A stretch of DNA of 64,000 nt from Notospermus geniculatus (lineage: Eukaryota > Nemertea > Pilidiophora > Heteronemertea > Lineidae): contig NMRB01000012.1 of assembly GCA_002633025.1 (NCBI GenBank), positions 247,385-311,384 on the forward strand, read 5' to 3'. Positions 48,257 through 59,100 of the stretch are shown one piece after another. The translations under genes and the position numbers were made by a program. The number at the start of each line of letters is the position of its first letter. The stretch's first letter is position 1. The notes beneath the pieces are model-generated. The model searched no databases, had not been told where the DNA came from, and worked only from the letters and a program-made list of their open reading frames with translations.

Positions 48257-51200
48257 TAGGAAACTTGAGTTATTAGCTCATATTCTGTTGATGTGTTTTT
48301 TGTTTCTTTTTTATGATTTACATCTCTGTTATGACTCGTGAAAAACTATTTATGAATAACTACAAATATTTTATCATGAGAGGAACTACTTCATTATATG
48401 TATAATGAGTATAAATATCATGTATATGTTCATGTCTGTTCATGTATACAATTTCAAACTAAGAACATATGTACACACCATGTAAATAGTGTAATAGATA
48501 TGTGCAGAAATCTTACATAGTAGGTCATACTGGCAAAATGTGTAGTACTGAATTTGATGATAGTGCTGAAAATGCAGCTGAGAACCACCGGTATTATGCA
48601 CAATCAACTGATTTACCAACAAAACAGTCACGTCTATTGTTTTCATCTTTGCTGGTTTTCTTCCAGCCTGACAGCTATTCCTAGTTTCAAAAGAGCTGAA
48701 CTACTGCTGGCTTCAGTTCGAATGCTGCATAATGGATTTCTCTCAGATTCACAGCTGTATCATTCATACAGCTCAACCACTCATACACAGAACAGATGTG
48801 TCACTCATTAACAGATAGCTGCATCGCTAGTACACAAAGAGCTGTATCACTGTTGGTTCCAGTTAATCCCCTATTTCTCTAAGATCTATAGCTTGTATAC
48901 AAAAAGCTGTATATCAGCAAACCCTCAGCTTGATGACAGCATCATCAGTTGAACTTAGTTATAGATAGCTGCTAAACTCAGGCATACAAATCTGTCATTG
49001 AAACAACTGTGTCACGATGTCAATCATAAAATCAAGAGCAGTTCCTTGTGCTGCACCACTCCACCGGTTTGTATTTGACAAACGCATGTAAGTGGTAGAT
49101 GGACACAGCTGCACTGCCACCAGCAAATTCATGTACTACACAGCCAGACATAATGTGTTCATTCTCCATCTGCCATCTTTTTATATCCATACTTTTATAA
49201 ACCATGCCCAGAGGTAGACAACATGTATGTACAGCTCTTTATATTTCTCTTCTCTCGTGCTATATGTTGTCATGATGGTGAAAGTCATCAGTAATGTGTA
49301 TCGTCGGGTCGCTTTGAAGTTTTCATCTGTGATCTCAATTGCATTATAAACATCAGTCTGATGGTGAGTTCCTGATAGTGATTGCACCTCAACTCTCCAA
49401 AGTTACACCAACATGTACTGTCATGTGGATGAGTTAATACATGACTTCAGAAATAAGAGCTCATTACACCAATTTCCATAAGTCATTCACCCCCTGTGTA
49501 ATGAGTTTCAGTACTTCCTAGGCCAAGTCATATAATGAAAAAGTCAAAGGCAAGAAAAAATTCAAAGGAATATCCTCCCTCTGCTCATAATAAAGAACAT
49601 TTCTTAAAATTCTTCAATACACGACTGGTTAGAGGTTTTGAGAGTTGGTTGTCATCATGTCTTGAACACGCTGTCTACAACGACTGATAGGAAGTTGCCT
49701 TTTGTGGACTGGGTCATGTCAATTTTAGCCATTTTAATTTCAATTGTGTCAGGTTAATTGGTTCCCACCATCAGTCCAATCGCACACTGTACTGTGGCCA
49801 AGTTGACAAATTGTGAAAATTCCATGGCCAGTTGACAAATCATTTGGTTGTTCTGCACCTTTGGTGATGGTGGAAAACCACTTTGCTTGGTAGTTTTCTT
49901 CATTGGCGTGAAGTATGGTCTTACTTCATGTAAGTCGGTCAGTTGTGTGTGTATATTTTTTCTGTGTCATGCCCTCAGTTAGGTGTAATGAAAATACATT
50001 TTGATAGTAAGTTCAAGATTATTTTTGGTGGTTATGATGTCTTTTCCTCTGCATTTTAACGATGCAGTTCATCGTTATAAAGTGATAAAAAATACTACTG
50101 ACGCCAATAATTAGACCGTGCATCAATCAATCTTGATAAGTTACCGGTACAATTATCTGAGCATAACTTTCAGATTTGGAATTTTTATAAATGTTACTTT
50201 TGTCTTGTCGGCTTTGTTAGAATCTGCACCCAACTCCCCCTTGCCACGTGATGGATTCACCTTGTAAATTTGCAATTTACCTGAAGCTGGATCAATCCAT
50301 TCTCAATGCCAAGGGATGGTTGGGTGAGTGTTTGTCATTCGTGTTTTCCAGTTGTTAGGCACTTTCAAATTCTTTACATTCAGGGTGTTAAAATGTATAG
50401 ATATTTTGTGGAGAAATTCATGTGGATAGCTGCATATGGTATTACAAATATATATTTTGATCTTCTTCATAGAAATCTCAAGTTAGATGGCCTTACTTTC
50501 AGCATGACATAGATCTGCCTCTAAATTTCTACTTTGCCTCATTGCCTCTCCAGTACCCAAAGTAATGTACCAGTATACTGAATACTTCTGACAAAATATT
50601 CCGTTGTCACAGGATTACATTTTGTTGACTGTCTGTTGACCGTTATACGTCTCTGAAAAGTAAAACGTTCATCTGCCACCATGTTTACCTTCAGTATTCC
50701 CATAAAAATGTCAAATTACTATTTCTCCTGAAAGCATCTACTGGGCTTCAGTGTTACTGGAGATCTTGAGAAACCATACCATTGGCGTTCCCCTACAACT
50801 TCATGTACATGCTGTGCGTATAATTTCTCCAGTTCCCAATGGAGTGCTACAAAATGTTCTTCAGTGTTCGTCTGCTTGGTAAAACTCATGATTTTCTGTA
50901 TTACCATATTGACTCCCTGGAGGGTAGCTTATTTACCAGTCAGCACATACCTCCCAGTGCAATACTGCTTACCTCATTATGCATTTCCCTTAGCTGATTC
51001 TTGTAGTCTTCCAAACTATACACAGATTGTATCCTATTCAAGAGCTGTTCATTCACATAGGAATTTGCCTTAATAGGCTGCGTGCACACTGCAAGCAAAA
51101 TGTGACCTGGCACAGCAAAATTAGTTGGAATGCCCACAGAAGACCGAAGATGACACCAGACAACAGTTACAGTAATCGACAATGTCAAATTTCACAATGG

Positions 51201-51510
51201 GCAGACAATCCTGAAATCAACAAACCGTTGGTGTCACCTTGGACATGTTGGGTCTTTTTCTGTGCGCCTTCTGACTCATTTTGCTGTGCCGGGTCACAAA
51301 TAGCGATGTGGCGAAAACCTTTAAACAATCTGGAAGCGTTGGCGTGTACAAACTGAGAGCGGTCAGTGCTGATCGTTCTCAATTTGCACACGCCAGTGCT
51401 TCCTGATCCAGAGTGTTTAAAGGTTTAGATTAAAATCCGCCCATAGGCAAATTCTTCTGTAAAATGCTTGGTAAGTGAACCGGTAATACATGTACAGTAC
51501 ATGTAATAAT

Positions 51511-51668
51511 AGGAGCTTATCCACGGGAAAGTTTTCTCCCAGAAATTCTCCATTGTTCATTTTCTTATGGCTGAGGCTGAGACCAGTGACACAAATTGTT
51601 GCTCATAGTTGAGTTGCCCATGGAGAGCCAACTCGCTTGAGAAAACTCTCAAGTGGACAGGGACCTTT
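51511..51668. mobile_element. Fam-1 MITE, diverged
   Basis: CTTATCCACGGGAAAGTTTT at left; GAGTTGCCCATGGAGAGCCA and AACTCTCAAGTGGACAGGGA at right. Confidence 0.75.
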
Positions 51669-52681
51669 ACTCTGTGACTCCTGCATGGAGAGAACTGATG
51701 ATTTTCATCATCAGTCCATCTGTGTATTGACAGTCTATGCTTGATGACCAACATCAATGAAAGATTGTCTAATCAACAAATTTGACAATCTTTGGTCCTT
51801 CCTCCGGTGTGGCTAAAGAATTTCCATTTCTAAGTGAATTTATCATCTAAGTATGTGTGCCTTTTGGCACAGCCACAGTGCATCCAATGGCCACTTGTAT
51901 TGATTTGACCAACCATTGCAGTCAGCAGTGTGTGAAGCCAGAGTCAAAACATATATATCTTGGTGTGAAGTGAGGCAGTAGTCACTGACAGAATGCAGAT
52001 GATTAGGCGCTGGTCACTGCATTTGATATTTCATGTCTCGCCAGTAATAGAGTCGGGTGCAAACAGTACGTGTAGATTGCACTTCATAAGATTATAGGGC
52101 CATTAACTTGCAGGGATGCAATGATACAACGCCTGGCAATTCAAGCCTGTCAGTTTCCCCAGACATGTTCAGGACAGAAGGAAGTCTTGTCAAGAGATAC
52201 ATCATGATCAAAGTTTAGTGCGTCTGATCAAAAATCACTTGGTCATTTGGCTGTGTATAGGTTAAAGATGTACAGATTCGTGTGTACAGTTAACTTATGT
52301 TCTGCATTGGACATATCATGTCAGTAGCATCATGTGTACAGTTCAACTAGATACAATAAATTCTTTATTCCATTCGAACACCTTCTTCCCTTGGTTTTTA
52401 GCTCAGCTGACCGAAGTGGATGGTAAAGTTAAGCCTGTCGCACACTGCTGCTATCTGCTGAGCAAAAAGTCAGCCAGCCAGCGGATAATATCAGGGTGTA
52501 GCATAGCATTAGGTTTACCACCCATGTTTGAATGAATTCTGTGCAGTTATGGTGAAAATACCCCTAGCTTACAGCAGAACAAGAGTTGCTATTGTGCCCA
52601 CAGTGATTACATAACCAGCGTCACGAACACAATGAGTTGGAAATAAGACAACTGAAAGCATTTTGATTTGATATAACATCA

Positions 52682-53082
52682 TTTATTGAGAAAGACTTGA
52701 TTACAGAAGCACAACACAATACAAATATGAATTCAGATGACTGTTCGCAATCATATAGGACGGATTGTAATGGCCGAAAGTTAGCAGCACAAGATAAATG
52801 TGATAAATTTCAGTTTATGATCAAACACTTCATAGAGACCAGAAGATTGTTGCTATATTTTAACGTCAATCTTCAGCAGTAGTTCCAAGCTGATTAGGCC
52901 TACTTCCTCAGCTGTATGTGGCGGAACAAACTGAAGCTGGCACACACCAGATACCACGAGAATTATGGAGTTCTACTACGTCAAGTGATTCCATCCATTC
53001 TGGATCACACCACTATCGTCCAAAGTACATTCCAGGCACCTTGAAGATGCTTGATCATACATGTTGAACGATTCCAGTGTTG
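52682..53082 (-). terminator. IFT43: Likely IFT43 3' UTR and polyadenylation signal
   Basis: On the minus strand an AATAAA lies at 52687-52682, about 400 bases after the stop, with no coding signal between. This is a plausible end of the transcript. Confidence 0.45.
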
Positions 53083-53199
53083 TTAGGTCTTGGGAACATT
53101 GGGTTCAGCCTCCTCTGACTGCTCGTTCTTTTCCCACTCTGTTGTTAATTCTGATGCAACTTCTGTGAACAGCCGATCCCAGTCCCACTGGCGGTCCTC
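53083..53199 (-). CDS. IFT43: IFT43 last exon and stop
   Basis: 117 bases after ATTTCAG. It encodes [20 protein letters not shown], then [18 protein letters not shown] and stop TAA at 53085-53083. GWDWDHLFTEVSSEVLTEW ends human IFT43. Confidence 0.96.
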   Translation of the reverse strand, partial: EDRQWDWDRLFTEVASELTTEWEKNEQSEEAEPNVPKT

Positions 53200-56100
53200 C
53201 TGAAATATGAAGATGCAATCAATGATTAATGAATACCATGTTTACAATCTCTTCACAAGGAAAGAAAATTTCCCAAAACTGATTGTTTTGATGTCCACCC
53301 ATTGCCAGTCAAACCAACAGTCTCAAACCTCTCCTTCCAGTACTCTACTATACCTCAATAACTTCCGATTCAGCTGAAAGCCATTTTGCCAGGAGCTTTA
53401 GGTCTATGTCATTGTCGAGAGTTAAAAATGCAGCATGTCTTAGGAGATCGTTGTCGAGTTCTCTGAAGGTTGCCACACGATTGACTGCGATGCTGAAAAG
53501 GAAAGAGGAAATCATAATGGTATTGGCAAAACACAACTGTAAGAGTACCGGTATCACATGAGAACAATGTAATACATGTAGGTAGTTTTCAAAAGAATGG
53601 ATGGTACATGAAAGAGATGAGAATCCGATGTGAAATTGCTGCTGGTAGAGACATACTGAGAATAGGAAGAAAGCCGAGGAATTTGTTTACCCTAAATTTT
53701 TGGTACATTTACACGAGAAACCTCTCTAAGCAATTTGAAAGAGAACTACACAACACACGATCAAAGAATGAACAAAGCCAAGCAAGTGAGTTTATTACAA
53801 ACATTGGGTACACGTACGTACATGTAAGCTGCCATGTGACCACAGATTTGGCAATTAAATCTATCTTGCTAAAGATTTGATCTCTCTTACTGACAGCTAC
53901 TCTGACAACACCAAGTTTTTACCATGACAGACAACACGACAACGTGCACTGCCCTCCACCAACGAAATATTCTTACTTTGGTGCTTGTGCAATCTGTTGT
54001 GAGAGATCCTCCTCCTGGAATTCTTCGAGATCAGGAATAACTGGGATTTCTGGAAAGAGAAAGATTGGTCATAACCAAATCCACTACACACACCGTACAT
54101 AAAATCTACATGAACCGTAAGACCAATTAATTCGGTCTTGTCTACTATTTCTCCACAAGGAGAATGTTTGATGAAACTGTGTGGAAGGAAGGTTGATCAG
54201 ATCACAGAATCTAAAGGATATTCCTTTTAATACGAACATTTATTTCACCATACATTCAAAAGATCATGGAATTCAAAAGCCGTAAGCTTTAAAGTAATGA
54301 TGTTTGCCAAAAATAGGATACCCCAAGTATACATGTATCTGAAAAGCAAGACAAGGACACAACACAGAAAGCTTGAATAAACAGGAGCCTTCTACCGTAT
54401 ATGCAAATATTTTCGCGAATAAAAATTACCGCGAAAAGCGCGAACTGGTCAATACCCCCGTGAATTCTATTAGACGCGAACCATTTTCCAATTGCTGACG
54501 ATCCCGTATTACATTGTGGTTTGCACTGAATTACACCCCGCACCATTGAAAATGCAGTGTTTTTGAAATCTTACAACGGCCCTCAACCGCACATATTTAT
54601 CCACACGAAAAGGTACTTTCTGACCCCAACCGCTAAATATTTTAGCCGTGAAAATATTTGCATATACGGTAGGTATATGGAAGGGATCGGTGCAGAATAT
54701 GAATGGCAAGGTACTTAGGTTTTAAGGTTCAGAAATGCCAATAGGGACATATCATACCGTATGTATAAATATAACCAGCAAAGACTGTAAAAAATTTGAA
54801 ATAAGACCGAAATCATGATTCATGGCAAGTTCTTCATCTACTCCAACATGATTTAATAAACAGAGCAAATTTTCTGACAGCCAAACATAAGTCACCTGCA
54901 TAAAGAGTATTATTCTACAGACCCTCAGTTGGAAAAATGCCCCAAGTAGGATGTCTACTTTTCCACTATTGTGCATTCTATTCTCCCACAGTAGGTCCTT
55001 CGTCTTGCTCCTCTTCATATTTTGTGTGCAAGCCTATGAAGAGGAGCAAGACGAATGCCCCACTGTGGGAGGATGCCCTTGCTGGAAAACACAGGTGGAA
55101 TACCTGTTATAGGCAAGTATTTGCCCCACAGCCCATCAAAGATGTTCATAATGATAACTGAGGTACATGATACGAAAAGTGGGCAGAAATGTTTTTCAAG
55201 ACATCTCAAAACAAGAAGTTGTATGCAAACGAAGAGTGACACAAGAAAAGCCTGCACGATACACCTATTGTTTTGATTCACAACAATGGAAATGGAAACG
55301 TGAAAGAACCAACCTGGTCCAAGTGCTGTGAGGTCCAAGTGGACGGTGGTCAGAAGTGACAAGAGACATGGGAAAGGGATTAGAGTTTGAGAGCGTGGAC
55401 TTACATGTAAGAGCATGTGATATAAAAGGTGAGTGGTATTGATTCCGCATATCCTTCTGGATGACTTCAAAGATCAACTGACCGAGGAGGCCAAAACACA
55501 AGTCATGAGGTACCATAGATTTCGTTACATTTGCATGCAACGTGCCATACATACTCTAGATTCGTTCTTCTAAGGTTACTTCATATATTCATGCTGTAGG
55601 TTTAGGACTAGCCCACAACAGACTATACGAAGAATTTATTGATTTTTTTCAACATAACTGACCAATGAGTGAGTCTTGCGTTACAGTTCTTTTTTTGCCA
55701 TGCATATTCAATCGGGTAGGCGGTCATATGGGTGTTCAGTAAAGTAACCTTAGAAGAACGAATCTAGAGTATTAACATTCATCACTAACATCATTTGCAG
55801 GGGCTGTTTCATAACTTCACTTAAACGCTTCCAATACCATTTATACTGGAAGCATCCAATATACTTTACTGTACTCTCAGGGACCTTATTCACGAAGAAT
55901 TTATAACACGGAGTGTGTAAACTATTATTTATTTGCAAGCACTGTAACTGTGTACTCCCAGTCTAACAAAGTTACGAGACTTAGTAAGAAGGTCCCAGGG
56001 CGACATGATATTTACACTTGGTGAGTGGGAAGAGGTGCATGTACAACCCAGAGGATTAACAAAATCAGCCTAAAAGAAAGTGAACCATGGACTGCTCATC

Positions 56101-59100
56101 TGGAATGCTGATAGAAGTTCATGATTGACACCCTCTAAAATCATGATCTGGAGCACCCGTGTTCACAATAAGACCCAAAATGTACACACCATTGTCTGAA
56201 CCTTCGTCGTCGGATTTCTGCGGAGTTCGTGGCCTCAAGCGTTCACTACAATAGATGACAAGGAAAATTAGTGACATCAAGATAACCGAAATCAATATAC
56301 AGTGTTTCACTGGGAGAACGCATGAATTACTGTAAAGCAGGAAAATTTTGCGTGCAGGAAATTTTTGTGAATTTCGCGAGAGTGTATGAGTCGCGTAAAT
56401 TTCCTCTCGCGAATATAAATACAGGCAAGTGATAAATATGGTCCGTGAAAAAAAAACTGGCAGAGACTCGCGAAATAAATATCCTGCCGCGAATATGTCT
56501 ATAATTCTTGATTCGTGAAAACTTCCAGCTGAGTTATCTTGCTTTACAGTCGTACAGCAGCACTCTCAGAAGGTTATGTCTTTGTTGATTATACATGTAC
56601 ATGTATGTGAGGCGGTCTAGGAAAACCCGTCGGATGTCGCATTTGAGGAAAGTGTTAATGGCCTTGGTGAACCCGCACATTTCAATGGCTGAAATGTACT
56701 ACGTAACAGGTATTAACAGTAGCAGATGAATGCACAGGTAATCTGACAGTCCTTGTTAATCATTCAGTGACATCCGACGGGTTTTCCTAGACCACCACAC
56801 ATATGGACAGAAAATTCCTGAAATTTCGCCAACAGCCAAATATCAATGACCTGTATGCTAACGAAAATGCACAAAGATTCACAAGAACTCCCAAGAACTT
56901 TGAACACATGGGATCATTGTGAAAGTGCAGCAAAGACCACACTGATGTGCACTGCAAGTAGGCCATTCAATCACAGGTATTGCCTATTGGGATTATCGAT
57001 ATGGTAACACAGTATTCCTACTTTTTTGTACGTTCCATCACTCTTGCTCTCAAAAATATTACAGAAAACACACAGTGTCCCAAAAATCATTTACCGGTAC
57101 CGGTAACTGAAAAGCCTGCATAAAAACTTGCACAAAAAATTGCAATTATTTCCTAAAATCACTCAAATTGCTGATGGCCCATTTACAAAACACGTACTAG
57201 TCGGGCAACTGCACTATTATGTCACTCAGTTAAATAACTTGTTTTCATTCCTTGTTAGGATCACAACTATTACTAATGGCCTTTAAATGTTATGAGGTTT
57301 TCAAGAAGCTCCAGTCCCTTCTACCCCAAACTTTATCTTTCCACAACATCATATTTACAATACACATGCTATTTCATGTTAGGCAGATCCAAATATTACT
57401 TCAAGCATTAATTATGCAAATGAAGGATTACCCGAATGGATCAACATCAATGAAACTGGTGGATTGAAAAAGGAATAATAAATCAGTGTTTATTTCAGAA
57501 ATGAAATACCGGGTAATGGCATGACACAGAGAATTTCTCTGCTCTGAAATAATTGAAGTTCTGAGGAGGGAATTTCAAACAAATAGCTCATGTATGAGAT
57601 CTAATGGACGATTTACTTTCATATTGACAACAGGTACTCACTCTTCCATATCATCTCCTCCTCGCCTCCTGAAATTAATACACACAGTGTTTAAATTATT
57701 CCAAGTTGTCACTTAGAGAAGAATACCAGAACATGAGTGAATGATCTACATAGATAGGTCAGCACAATACAGCTCATTCTAATGATAATGTTGTGTTGTC
57801 AGACCAAAAAATAAATCTGCAACACGTACATTGTACATGTACACCTTGAGTTGACCGTAAAATGTCAACCACAACTCCAGAATAGTTCCCCGAAGATCAG
57901 ATTAGGCTGTTTCCTTACCTGGCTGACCTTGGTGGTCCTCCATTCGATTCTTCACCCCATCCTCCCCTCTTCGATGGCTTCGGTGGAGCATCACTCTGAA
58001 GTGAAAATCAATGTTGTTGGCAAGGTATCATTCCTGACTGAACAACTCTCCCTGCGGAGTGAATTCTGCCAACTCCATGCATGGAATTTAGAGAGCCTTA
58101 CATTTTTTAGTTCTTTTTAATATGTGACCCCGTTCTAGCAAAAGCAGGCATATGTCACTCTTAGCTTGGCTGGTTGAGACCAAATGCTTGTCAGTTTCAG
58201 TATTGTCTGTCTATTATGAAATCTGAAACAATCTATTTCTTCCATTCTCTTCTGGTGTCATCTTAGTTCGTTGAGGCTCGCCTTCTGAGCGACATATGCC
58301 TGGTTTTATCAGAACGGGTCACAAATATGCAATTGGATGCAAGCAACTTCAACTCAGCATACATATACTTACAGAACGCGGTGGTCTCACATCATTGCCC
58401 ACAGGTTCACCATTTCCCTCATGAGATTCTTCTGCCGCTGCATTCCGTGCACGCCGACCTCGCTTCGCACTCTAAAAACAGAAGCAAATATATGCAATCA
58501 TATATACAATATACACCCATTTTCCAGCATCCACATGATTTTTTTCCTCACAGGCTCTGTAGTAAGAACTTGTTTTAGTACCAATGACAGAGCATGCAGA
58601 CTATGACTGAATTATTTAGAGAACTGACAAACTCAACATATTGACAGTACTAGCAACTAACAATAACAACATGATTATCTGACAGATTATTGTTGTAAAA
58701 TATATTGCTCCTTGGTTAAGACCATGGAAGTATATTTATACCTCCATGCTAAGACAGACAACACCTTGCCCATGCTTAGGTTCGGACTTTAGCCTGAAGT
58801 ATAGCTGAAGGTAGACTTCATCTTTACTTGAAGCATTGAGAAAAGTCAGACTTAAATGAAAATGTGGCTGAAGTCCGACCCTAGCCTACGGCCTGAAAAT
58901 GTATCCAAGTCACAGTCAACTGCATCTTTTTGACGATGATGCACAGAGCGATGAATCGTAACCTGCTTACATTACTGTGTAGTGAAACTGAAGTCGAAAC
59001 TACTACGGATAGATGACAACACTGAGTAGCAGGCAGACGCTCATCTAACACGTTTTTACAACAATCTTCTCATTATGCTCAGTGCCTCTACGAAAGCAAG

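Larger units (their letters stand above)
47825..52681. other. Intergenic region between PLCB4 and IFT43
   Basis: About 4.9 kb without recognised coding signal. It contains two fam-1 MITEs (48136, 51511) and inverted-repeat traces with TTTTGCTGTGCCGGGTCACA near 51100-51300. The convergent genes leave no promoter here. Confidence 0.6.

Noticed and set aside
55015-55470. 151-residue minus-strand ORF, the longest in the window
   Set aside because: It starts inside a hairpin repeat and lies within an IFT43 intron; composition and motifs do not suggest a protein.
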